A stretch of DNA of 64,000 bases from Porticoccaceae bacterium LTM1 (GTDB lineage Bacteria; Pseudomonadota; Gammaproteobacteria; Pseudomonadales; Porticoccaceae). The notes below the pieces were generated by a model. That model searched no databases. It had not been told where the DNA came from and worked only from the letters and a program-made list of their open reading frames with translations. The DNA lies in contig CP127080.1 of the NCBI GenBank assembly GCA_030252795.1, positions 1,004,501-1,068,500 of the forward strand, given 5' to 3'. The position numbers and the translations under genes were made by a program. Positions 47,061 to 55,493 of this stretch are shown here, piece by piece. Each line of letters starts with the position of its first letter. Position 1 is the first letter of the stretch.

Positions 47061-47561
47061 TAGCCTGATAGTAATTTCCCCCCCTTGCCAGATGTTTATC
47101 GTTCTGTGGCAAACCAAATTTCTTTAGTGCTCCAGCAAAACCGAAGCCATGTGAAAGACGAAAAGCGAAGGCGACAATCCAAGGCCAGCGTGAGGGTGAC
47201 GAACTTGGATACCAGTTAGATAGCCCAGGCTTTGATTTTAGAGACTTGGTTGTCAGCGTAACCTCGACCTTATATTTGCAAAGTGAGGTTTGGAGGATCA
47301 ATTCTGGACAAAATTCGTAGCATAGACTTCACTTTAGCCTACCGGTTTGATGGTGGAGTATGAATTTCACTTTGAAAGTTAAGTGCGGTTTCAGGTTTTT
47401 CGTAGAAAATTCAAAGATGTCGTAGCATCAAGAAATTGAACAATTGTGTCTTTTAGCCTTTGAATAAGAAATTGTTATAACTTTTGATAATAAAAAACTC
47501 TTTAGAAATAAAATTGTGAGCTGTTAAGGGAATAGATGGTGGCATGTTAAGGAGTTATGTA
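47061..47561. other. Gene-poor AT-rich stretch before the sulfatase gene
   Basis: About 500 bases lie between the guaA terminator and the sulfatase start. A short minus-strand frame of 95 codons (47014-47301) includes the terminator hairpin in its C-terminus and looks like chance. I see no RNA gene, tRNA or clear repeat. The last 100 bases are strongly AT-rich and probably hold the sulfatase promoter. Confidence 0.55.
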
Positions 47562-49124
47562 ATGGGTTTTCTCAAGTTAAAGCAGTTTTCAAAAAGTAGT
47601 TCTCTATCTTTGTTTTTATCACTTTTACTCGTTGTGTCGCTTGAGGTGTCTGCACAAGAGGAAAAGCCCAATATTCTGGTGATTTGGGGTGATGACGTCG
47701 GAATGTGGAATATTAGTGCTTATCATCGTGGAATGATGGGCGGCACCACACCAAATATTGACCGGATTGCCAATGATGGAATGATTTTTATGGATCACTA
47801 TGCCCAGGCGTCCTGCACAGCTGGTCGGGCAGCATTTCTGTTGGGGCAGTATCCAATGCGTACTGGCTTAAGTACCGTGGGTTTGCCTGGAGCCAAAGAA
47901 GGTATTCAAAAATCGGATCCTTCACTGGCAACGATGCTTAAGGCTCAGGGTTATGTGACCGGTCAATTTGGTAAAAATCATTTAGGTGATCGTGACGAAC
48001 ATCTTCCAACGAATCACGGCTTTGATGAATTCTATGGGATTTTATATCACTTGAATGCTGGTGAATATCCGGAGCAATATGACTATCCGAAGGATGCAAG
48101 TGTCCAGGAGAAGTATGGCCTGAAAATGCGTGGAGTAATCCACTCTAAAGTCATGGCCGATGGTAAGCAGGATATCAAGGATTTAGGCCCCTTTGGTCAG
48201 GAGCGCCAGCGTAATCTGGATCAGGAGGTATTGGAGCAATCGGTGCGATTTATCACCGATGCAGTCAAGGCAGGTAAGCCTTTTTTTGTGTGGCATAACA
48301 CCACGAGGATGCACTACCGCACAAACCTTTCCAGTGAATACGAGGGTGCGACAGGCTATGGCGTATACGCTGATGGAATGAAGGAGCTGGATGATGATGT
48401 CGGTGAGTTACTGGACCTTCTCGAAAAACTCGGTGTAGCCAACAATACTATCGTTATGTTTTCTACGGATAATGGTGCGGCGTCGAATTCATGGCCTGAT
48501 GGAGGGAATCAACCATTCCATGGTGAAAAAGGTGTCGGTGGTTGGGAAGGTGGGTTTCGTGTTCCTGTGTTGGTCAAATGGGATGGGCGTATTCCCGCAG
48601 GTGTCACAACCGGAGAGTTCATGACAATGGAGGACTGGATGCCAACAATCATGTCCTGGTTGGGGCAAAAGGATCTCAAGGAAAACTTATTAAAAGGCAC
48701 TAGAATCGGCGGCTCCAAATACAAAGTTCACCTCGATGGATACGATCAAAGTGATTTGCTCCTCAATCATGGAAAAACCAAACGCAAGGATTTCTATTAT
48801 TTCACCGAGACAGTCTTTCATGGTATGCGCCACGGTGATTGGAAATTCCTGTTCATAAAGCAGCACGAATGGTTTCGTGCAACGCAGTTGGCACTAACCA
48901 CGCCGTTTATAATTAATTTGAAACTTGATCCATTCGAACGGTTTATCGAGGCTCGTGGATATGACGAATGGACAGAGAACCGTAGCTGGTTGCTTGGTCC
49001 CGCGGGTGAGCAGATAGCAAAGTTTGTCGAAAGCTTTAAAGAATTTCCGCCAAGTCAGGAGAGTATGTCGGCACAGGTTGGGGATCTTAGTAAGGTGATC
49101 AATTCACAGGCGAAGAGCAGATAG
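47562..49124 (+). CDS. Secreted type-I sulfatase (arylsulfatase family), CTAGR active site
   Basis: The enzyme hydrolyses a sulfate ester in the envelope or outside. A signal peptide ends near SA-QEEK (about residue 31). The metal-binding start is ILVIWGDDVG (38-47). The cysteine to be turned into formylglycine is Cys85 in CTAGR (85-89). Most sulfatases have CxPSR; Ala and Gly at positions 3 and 4 are less usual but accepted by known maturation enzymes. MFSTDNGAASN and WEGGFRVP are also present. The product is 520 residues; AAGGAG 8 bases upstream fixes the start at ATG 47562. No maturase gene lies nearby. Confidence 0.93.
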   Translation: MGFLKLKQFSKSSSLSLFLSLLLVVSLEVSAQEEKPNILVIWGDDVGMWNISAYHRGMMGGTTPNIDRIANDGMIFMDHYAQASCTAGRAAFLLGQYPMRTGLSTVGLPGAKEGIQKSDPSLATMLKAQGYVTGQFGKNHLGDRDEHLPTNHGFDEFYGILYHLNAGEYPEQYDYPKDASVQEKYGLKMRGVIHSKVMADGKQDIKDLGPFGQERQRNLDQEVLEQSVRFITDAVKAGKPFFVWHNTTRMHYRTNLSSEYEGATGYGVYADGMKELDDDVGELLDLLEKLGVANNTIVMFSTDNGAASNSWPDGGNQPFHGEKGVGGWEGGFRVPVLVKWDGRIPAGVTTGEFMTMEDWMPTIMSWLGQKDLKENLLKGTRIGGSKYKVHLDGYDQSDLLLNHGKTKRKDFYYFTETVFHGMRHGDWKFLFIKQHEWFRATQLALTTPFIINLKLDPFERFIEARGYDEWTENRSWLLGPAGEQIAKFVESFKEFPPSQESMSAQVGDLSKVINSQAKSR

Positions 49125-49160
49125 ATTCCTTGAATTTATGATCGATCAGACGAGAACGGG

Positions 49161-49197
49161 AAAAGGCTTGAGGAAATTCACCGCTCAGGCCTTTTTT
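49161..49197 (+). terminator. Terminator after the sulfatase gene
   Basis: AAAAGGC-TTGAG pairs with CTCA-GGCCTTTT with one G-T wobble, and is followed by a T-run. Confidence 0.7.
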
Positions 49198-49237
49198 ATA
49201 CTTTACTACTAATAAATGATTTCTTTCAGACAGATTA

Positions 49238-51508
49238 ATGAAATTACAAAATATAATATTTACTGAAATTATAATAATCTCTCTCCTCTTTATTGTTGGC
49301 TGTGACAGGCAGGCTGATCAAGAGGGAAGTGAGAGTGACTTAGTCATTCAATTACCTGATTCCGATAATGTTAGCGTTCAATCACCGACACTTACTGAAA
49401 AATATGTGGGGAGCTCTCAATGCACCTCTTGCCATCAGCAGGAAATGCAGGATTGGCAGGGTTCGCACCACGATCTGGCTATGCAACATGTCAGTGACAA
49501 GACGGTACTGGGGGATTTTAACAATGCTAGTTTTGATTATTTTGGTACGGTTTCGAAATTTTATAAGCAGGAAGGCAGGTATTTTGTCGAGACAGATGGG
49601 CCTGACGGTAAACTGACACAATACCCAATTGCCTATACGTTTGGCGTATATCCTCTTCAGCAATACCTGATCGAATTCCCTGGTGGAAGATTGCAGGCGC
49701 TTAATATTGTCTGGGATTCGCGTACCTCGCAAGAGGGAGGGCAGCGATGGTATCACCTGTATCCAAATGAGCAGATCAAGCACGATGATGAACTGCACTG
49801 GACAGGAATTAATCAAAACTGGAATTACATGTGTGCAGATTGTCATTCCACTAATTTACAAAAAAACTACATAGCCAAAGAGCAGGAGTACAAGACGAGC
49901 TGGTCTGAAATTGATGTCGCCTGTGAAGCTTGTCATGGGCCGGGATCGCAGCATGTAAAGTGGGCTGGTGACGGAAAGGGAGGCGAAGTTCCCAACAAGG
50001 GGTTTGCTTATGCCCTGGATGAACGTCGTGGGATAGCTTGGGCAATGGATTCGGCAACGGGTATAGCCAAGCGTAGTAAAGAGAAAGTCAGTGATACAGA
50101 AATAGAGGTTTGTGCCAGGTGCCACTCCCGGCGAGGAACTGCTTTTCCAAATACACATCCTGGGGATTCATTTCTGGATGGTTTTCATCCCAGCCTGCTA
50201 ACAGATCCTCTTTATTATCCTGATGGTCAAATAAGAGACGAAGTTTATGTTTACGGCTCTTTTTTACAGAGCAAAATGTATCATGCCGGTGTTAGTTGTT
50301 CCGACTGCCATCAACCACACAGCCTGAAATTGCGCGCAGAAGGGAATTCCCTTTGTGGACAGTGCCATCTGCCAGCGAAATATGAATCCGCATCCCACCA
50401 TCTTCACGATGAGGCTACACAAGGTTCTCTCTGTGTAAACTGCCACATGCCAAGTAAAACCTATATGGGAGTAGATGAGCGACGCGATCACAGCTTTCGA
50501 ATCCCTCGGCCTGATCTTTCTAAGGCTTTGGGAGTACCAAATGCCTGTACTCAGTGCCACAGTGACAGAACGGACAAATGGGCAGAGGATGCGATTAGCA
50601 AAGTGCATGGCAAAGCTGATCCTAATCATTATGCTGTTATTCTTGCACTGGCTCGTCAGGGAGAGCCGGAGGTGGGAACCTTACTGGCGAAGTTGATACT
50701 TGACGATGCGCAACCAGCAATTGTAAGGGCAACCGCTGTAACACTTTTCCCGCCGTACCTTTCCAACGAGACTGCTCAGATACTCCAGATTGTGTCGCAA
50801 AGTGACGAACCTTTATTGGGACTGGCTTTGGCAACAATCGCTGACAGGATACCTTCACAGTATCGCCCCGCATTCTCAGTTCCTCTCCTGTACGATAACA
50901 ACAGGGTGACCAGGAGTCTGGCTGCAAACACCCTGAGTGGGATATCCCTGGAGATGTTTCCAAAGGAAGTTCAGGAAAACTACAAAGCCTCCATCGAAGA
51001 ATTTGTTATTTCCTCGGAATTTAATGCGGACAGGCCTGAGCATTTGACCAATTTAGCTGATCATTACACTCGTATAGGCTCATTTCAGGAAGCAAAAAAT
51101 TATTACCAGCGAGCCATCCAAGTGGCACCTTTTTATACACCTGCCCATATCAACTATTCGGATTACTACCGGCGTATAGGAGATGAAAAAAAGGCTCAGC
51201 AAGTGTTGAATGATGCTCTGTCTGATGTGCGAGGCAAGGCCTCAATCTATCACAGCTTGGGGTTGTCTTATGTTCGTCAAAAGCAGATGGGAACCGCTTT
51301 GGAGTATCTTCAACAGGCGGCCGATGCCGAAGATGCTGTAGCCAGGTATAGCTACGTATATGCGATCGCGTTAAATTCAGAGGGCAGGCGGGCGGATGCA
51401 CTTTCGGTGCTTGAGCAAGCTTTGTCCAGATACGGCAATGACCGGGAAATACTATCCGCACTGATTTCAATTCAAAAAGAGGCTGGGAGAAGTTCTCAGT
51501 TAGATTAG
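49238..51508 (+). CDS. Eight-haem c-type cytochrome with C-terminal TPR repeats, lipoprotein
   Basis: This 756-residue protein has a lipoprotein signal (FIVGC, Cys22). Eight CxxCH haem sites start at Cys62, 199, 229, 292, 354, 373, 399 and 437. The region around 450-600 is helical and HEAT-like, and 600-750 shows tetratricopeptide-type helices (FQEAKNYYQRAIQVAPFYTPAHINY, read in parts as YYQRAIQVAP). Such multihaem-TPR proteins likely carry electrons across the periplasm and dock partners; the donor and acceptor are unknown. The gene follows the sulfatase after about 110 bases, with a terminator between. A functional link to the sulfatase is not shown. Confidence 0.9.
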   Translation: MKLQNIIFTEIIIISLLFIVGCDRQADQEGSESDLVIQLPDSDNVSVQSPTLTEKYVGSSQCTSCHQQEMQDWQGSHHDLAMQHVSDKTVLGDFNNASFDYFGTVSKFYKQEGRYFVETDGPDGKLTQYPIAYTFGVYPLQQYLIEFPGGRLQALNIVWDSRTSQEGGQRWYHLYPNEQIKHDDELHWTGINQNWNYMCADCHSTNLQKNYIAKEQEYKTSWSEIDVACEACHGPGSQHVKWAGDGKGGEVPNKGFAYALDERRGIAWAMDSATGIAKRSKEKVSDTEIEVCARCHSRRGTAFPNTHPGDSFLDGFHPSLLTDPLYYPDGQIRDEVYVYGSFLQSKMYHAGVSCSDCHQPHSLKLRAEGNSLCGQCHLPAKYESASHHLHDEATQGSLCVNCHMPSKTYMGVDERRDHSFRIPRPDLSKALGVPNACTQCHSDRTDKWAEDAISKVHGKADPNHYAVILALARQGEPEVGTLLAKLILDDAQPAIVRATAVTLFPPYLSNETAQILQIVSQSDEPLLGLALATIADRIPSQYRPAFSVPLLYDNNRVTRSLAANTLSGISLEMFPKEVQENYKASIEEFVISSEFNADRPEHLTNLADHYTRIGSFQEAKNYYQRAIQVAPFYTPAHINYSDYYRRIGDEKKAQQVLNDALSDVRGKASIYHSLGLSYVRQKQMGTALEYLQQAADAEDAVARYSYVYAIALNSEGRRADALSVLEQALSRYGNDREILSALISIQKEAGRSSQLD

Positions 51509-51574
51509 TAATTGCCCACAATATGTCAGGTGGTAGACCTATGTTTCACATTCCAGATGGCGGTGATAGTGTTT

Positions 51575-53152
51575 TCAAAGCTGTGATTCTATAGGGAGTA
51601 ATTTCAATAGCCACGAGAGAAATCTCTGCCAACCAGTTGTTTGAGGTTCTAAATTTAGTTTCTCCGGTTCCCCATTCGTATTCGTAAGCCAATACAGTTT
51701 GTCATTTTCATCCAGTTTTACTTGGTAACTGCTGGCTCGTGAAAAGCCGGACGCCATATAATCCTTGAGTTGTTTGGTTAGTTCTTTATTCTCAATGTAT
51801 ATTCCAAGCTCTGTGTTGATATTTGCTGAGCGTGGATCAAGATTAAAACTTCCGATAAATACAGAATCATCATCAAATGCAAAGGCCTTTGTGTGGAGCG
51901 AAGCTTTTGATTTTCCGTAAGTGATAATGGCTACTTTTCCGGAATCGCTGTCACCATCCGTCTTTAGCTCGAACAGTTCAATACCTTTTTCAAGTAATTG
52001 TTCCCTGAATTTGGCATAACCTGCATGCGCTGCTAGAACATCGTTGGTTGAAAGGGAGTTGGTAAGAATCTTTATGGTCACTCCCCGTTTCGCTAACTTA
52101 ATAAGTTGCTCTACCCCCGCATCATTGGGAACAAAGTAAGCTGACTCAATATGCAGTGATGTTTTGATGGATGGGAGTTTATTAATAAGCCTATTCTTGA
52201 TGCCTAAGGTGTCACTTGTAGAGTTGAGCAATTTGTCAGGATTGTCGTGTACCACTAGTCCTTTACCCCAAACAAAATTGTCACGGATTTCTCCTAATTG
52301 TGACTTGGCTAAGTCGATATTTTCTTCCAGAGGGTAAGGATATGGTGTGCTGCTTATAGTTTTTCTCAATTCGCTAACCTTAGCTTTCAGGTCTTCAATA
52401 GAATATTTTTTTTCAACCAGGTTTTCTATTGGTACTGCCCACTGGCCATTCCAGAAACTGTCGAATGTGCCTGAGACTTCAGGCACTATGGGGCCTACAG
52501 CGCAAACATCCAGGTCCCGGAAGTTGGCGTGCTCGTCCACATTGAAATAGTGATCGCCGATGTTGCGCCCACCGACAATTGCCACGGTATTGTCCATTAC
52601 CAGAATTTTGTTATGCATTCGATGATTAACCCTGTCGAAATCAACAATGAAATCCCAGAGGTGGGAGTTACGTCCTGAGAAAGGGTTAAATATCCGGATC
52701 TCTATATTTTGATGGGCACTGAGTGAAGCAAGTGCAGAATCCCTTCCGATATTATTATTGTCATCAATCAGAATTCTCACTCTAACTCCGCGATCCGCTG
52801 CGCGTACCAGCCGCTCCGCCAAAATTCTACCTGTCGCATCGGATGCCCAAATGTAATACTGAAGGTCGAGGGATCGTGTTGCTTGATCTATCAGTGTTAG
52901 CCGGGCAGTGAATGAGTTTTGTCCATCTCGTAATAGTGTAAATCCGGACATCCCGGGGTTTTTTTCTATAACTGGTTCGAGAAATTCTGCGGTTGAAGTT
53001 GATTTGTGATCAGTTATTGCGTGACTTTTTGGCTTATTCATAAGTGATGTGTCGGGGAGTGACGAGCAGCCTGCAAAGCTTAATAAGAGAGCGCTACTCA
53101 ATATCCAATGTGGTTTGAGGTACCCATGAACCTGGAGCTGGAAATTAGACAT
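51575..53152 (-). CDS. Phospholipase-D family lipoprotein (cardiolipin-synthase-like)
   Basis: The 525-residue product has a lipoprotein signal (AGCSSL) and two HxKxxxxD motifs typical of the PLD superfamily: HNKILVMDNT with the following GGRN, and HTKAFAFDDD with GSFN. Proteins of this layout include cardiolipin synthase C-type enzymes and putative lipid-modifying phosphatidyltransferases. GGGAGTG 6-13 bases upstream fixes the start at 53152; an upstream in-frame ATG at 53179 is less likely. It is convergent with the cytochrome gene. The exact lipid reaction cannot be told. Confidence 0.88.
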   Translation of the reverse strand: MSNFQLQVHGYLKPHWILSSALLLSFAGCSSLPDTSLMNKPKSHAITDHKSTSTAEFLEPVIEKNPGMSGFTLLRDGQNSFTARLTLIDQATRSLDLQYYIWASDATGRILAERLVRAADRGVRVRILIDDNNNIGRDSALASLSAHQNIEIRIFNPFSGRNSHLWDFIVDFDRVNHRMHNKILVMDNTVAIVGGRNIGDHYFNVDEHANFRDLDVCAVGPIVPEVSGTFDSFWNGQWAVPIENLVEKKYSIEDLKAKVSELRKTISSTPYPYPLEENIDLAKSQLGEIRDNFVWGKGLVVHDNPDKLLNSTSDTLGIKNRLINKLPSIKTSLHIESAYFVPNDAGVEQLIKLAKRGVTIKILTNSLSTNDVLAAHAGYAKFREQLLEKGIELFELKTDGDSDSGKVAIITYGKSKASLHTKAFAFDDDSVFIGSFNLDPRSANINTELGIYIENKELTKQLKDYMASGFSRASSYQVKLDENDKLYWLTNTNGEPEKLNLEPQTTGWQRFLSWLLKLLPIESQL

Positions 53153-53298
53153 CGAAACACTCCCAATTGAACTTTCCAAAATATTTCAGAGTAAATCCAA
53201 TTTCCTGAAACCCTGACGAGAAGGGTAATCTGTCATCAAAACCCATCGCCAGATACGTTGTTGATTAAAGTTGCCAATTATTTAAAAAGAGATAAGCG

Positions 53299-54102
53299 TT
53301 AAAAATATACCGCCTTGAATTTCAATACAGGTTCATCGCCCTCGAATAGGGTCAATGTATCTCCTTCAATCCGATAGACGCTGACCGACTGCAACAATTT
53401 TAGATATTTCGCCTCTGTATCCATGCCTTCAACACAGGCTTTTCGAGTTGCCATCAATGGGCTGAATGAGAGCGTCTCTCCGTCTGTCTTGTAGCTGCCG
53501 GAAAAAGTATTGCATCCACCATGACCTGTTGCGATATTGTTGTCGATCTTCAACAGGAGGTGGGGTTCGCGTTGCGAACTGGAGTGGGTGTAGGTTTCAT
53601 TACCTATGGCGGATAACTTCCAATAGGTATTTGTTAGTTCTGATGCAGGTTTCGACGGTGCAGGTTTGACGCCAACCAACATCAGGTCGACATGCTTGCC
53701 GGCTCCCTGTGTGAGTACTTTATATGCCCGGTCGGTAGTCATCTGCAGTTGTTCTCCGCGGCGTATTGTCGCTCGCACTTGATATGACATTCGTGGATTT
53801 ATGTTTTTCGGATCAAATTCCAGGCTAAACGCGATGGGCGGGGTCCCCGGTTCGGTAATAACCTTCCTGCCTATTTCCACCGCAGGAGCATCAGCTCTGG
53901 AGACATCTTCAAGCTTGACCTCAATAACCGCGTCCGGCTTGAGCAGTATGCGCTCACGATAGCTAATAGTACCGGTGATCTGCTCCATTACGGATGCCTG
54001 TTCCTTTGGTGTCGTATCCTGGTTGTCTGGTGCCTGTCTGGTATCACAGCCAATTAGAAACAGCAGTAGAGTGACTAAGGTCAGATGGCAAGTTTTATTC
54101 AT
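53299..54102 (-). CDS. Lipoprotein with YbaY-like and META domains
   Basis: The signal has a lipobox (LIGCD, Cys19). About 40-145 match YbaY-type lipoproteins (ITGTISYRERILLKPDAVIEVKLEDVS, quoted by parts: ITGTISYRER and VIEVKLEDVS). About 155-267 form a META domain, with NTYWKLSAI, GHGGCNTFSGSY and MATRKACVEGMDTEA. META proteins such as HslJ are linked to heat-shock or drug tolerance in E. coli, with no known enzyme activity. The product is 267 residues. It is isolated, followed by the PLD gene about 147 bases away. Confidence 0.85.
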   Translation of the reverse strand: MNKTCHLTLVTLLLFLIGCDTRQAPDNQDTTPKEQASVMEQITGTISYRERILLKPDAVIEVKLEDVSRADAPAVEIGRKVITEPGTPPIAFSLEFDPKNINPRMSYQVRATIRRGEQLQMTTDRAYKVLTQGAGKHVDLMLVGVKPAPSKPASELTNTYWKLSAIGNETYTHSSSQREPHLLLKIDNNIATGHGGCNTFSGSYKTDGETLSFSPLMATRKACVEGMDTEAKYLKLLQSVSVYRIEGDTLTLFEGDEPVLKFKAVYF

Positions 54103-54308
54103 TGTATAAATCCTACGTGCATAACTAAGAAATTCGAGGCCAGATTAATGGCTTTAGCTGGGAGATGCTTTCTGGCTAGGTCGTTATTGCCGAGATACCC
54201 GCATCGTACATTGCTTTCATTGTAGACGTTTATTTGGGTGCTCACAGTAATACCTATTCCGATACTGAAAGGATTGTTTTGTTATTGAAGCATATACAGA
54301 TGTCAGCT

Positions 54309-55439
54309 TCAGATATCGCAAGCCACTAATATCTTTTGTTTTTTTGCTTTGGCTCGCGCCCGCTGTTTGCGACGTTTAAACCAGAGCGTCACGCCAGTAA
54401 TGGTAAGGATTAGCGGCGCAGCTCCCAGTAATGCCCAGACAATTTTTGAGAAGAACCCGGCAAAATCTCCAAAATGTAAACGTCTGTAGGTGTCGATAAT
54501 CTTTGCACCTGCTCCCGCTTCGCGTATGTCGTAGTTGGCAAGTTGCTCACCTGTATTCTTATCAAAGCTAACGGTGCTGGAGTATTGGCTGGAGAGAATG
54601 TTGCCAGTCGGTACATCCCCCCACACTGTAATATTGGCCTGCGGCTCCCGGGGTAGGGAAATATAGGTGGGGGTAAAACCATCAATTGCAGACTCTGCAT
54701 TTGTGAGCATTGTGTCCAGAGAGAGGCTGGAATTGTAGAGGCGCTCCTGCATTACAGGGTGCTCTGATCCATCAGCGTGTTCTTCCCACTCGTGAAGGAA
54801 ACTGGAGATATTCCACCACAGGCCGGTAAACGCAAGAATTATCAAAATCGGCGAGCTGATAACACCCACTAATTTATGCAGGTCGGAAAAATATACTACC
54901 AGGCGGCTTCTCCATCGCAGTGTGAAGAAATTCTTCCAGAACTTTCGGTGCAGGATTAATCCGGTTATTCCCAATATTAACAATGCGATGGCAAAAAGAC
55001 TGGTGATTAACAGCCCGCTATCGTGAAGTAAGAATGTGTAGTGAAGCTCCAGCAGCCAATCGGTAAGGTAGTGATCGTGTGGCATTGGGGCTGATAACAG
55101 CGTGCCGTTGTATGGGTTGAGGTGCAGGTAAGACCACTCATCGGTGCCTTTTTCCATGGCATACACAACATCGGCACGGCCCTCGTCCTGAAACAGAACC
55201 CATCCCACAATTTCAAAATCCGGATGATGGTGATTGATTGTCGCGGCCAGCTGGTCCATCGAAGCCCTTTCTGAAGATGGTGTCACTCGCACTTTATCTG
55301 CCATCAAAAGAGTATCAATTTCGTGTTTGAAAACCAGGATACTGCCCGTAACACAGATAACCAGTAGTGGAATAAAGGCTAATATTGCTGCCCAGCTATG
55401 AATTTTGAAAAGCGATTTATTCACCGCAAACCTCAACAA
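54309..55439 (-). CDS. PepSY-domain membrane protein, probable partner of the siderophore receptor
   Basis: The 376-residue protein has four or so hydrophobic helices (about 15-37, 140-165, 190-215 and 335-355) with periplasmic PepSY-like parts between. The first is KIHSWAAILAFIPLLVICVTG, cited as KIHSWAAILAF. Such proteins lie beside siderophore receptors and are thought to reduce ferric-siderophore or act in iron handling. It begins 55 bases after the end of the receptor gene upstream and is likely co-transcribed, so it should also be Fur-controlled. Product activity is inferred from context. Confidence 0.85.
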   Translation of the reverse strand: MLRFAVNKSLFKIHSWAAILAFIPLLVICVTGSILVFKHEIDTLLMADKVRVTPSSERASMDQLAATINHHHPDFEIVGWVLFQDEGRADVVYAMEKGTDEWSYLHLNPYNGTLLSAPMPHDHYLTDWLLELHYTFLLHDSGLLITSLFAIALLILGITGLILHRKFWKNFFTLRWRSRLVVYFSDLHKLVGVISSPILIILAFTGLWWNISSFLHEWEEHADGSEHPVMQERLYNSSLSLDTMLTNAESAIDGFTPTYISLPREPQANITVWGDVPTGNILSSQYSSTVSFDKNTGEQLANYDIREAGAGAKIIDTYRRLHFGDFAGFFSKIVWALLGAAPLILTITGVTLWFKRRKQRARAKAKKQKILVACDI

Positions 55440-55493
55440 AAAAGTAAAGGGAGCACAAGTGCTCCCGTGTAATACAAACTGTGTAAGTGGTTA

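Noticed and set aside
47014-47301. Minus-strand frame of 95 codons after guaA
   Set aside because: Its C-terminus is encoded by the guaA terminator hairpin and it lacks a ribosome site. I kept it only as part of a gene-poor stretch.
47562-49124. Choline-sulfatase or iduronate-sulfatase specific assignment
   Set aside because: The sequence shows a type-I sulfatase, but no substrate-specific motif I can name with confidence.
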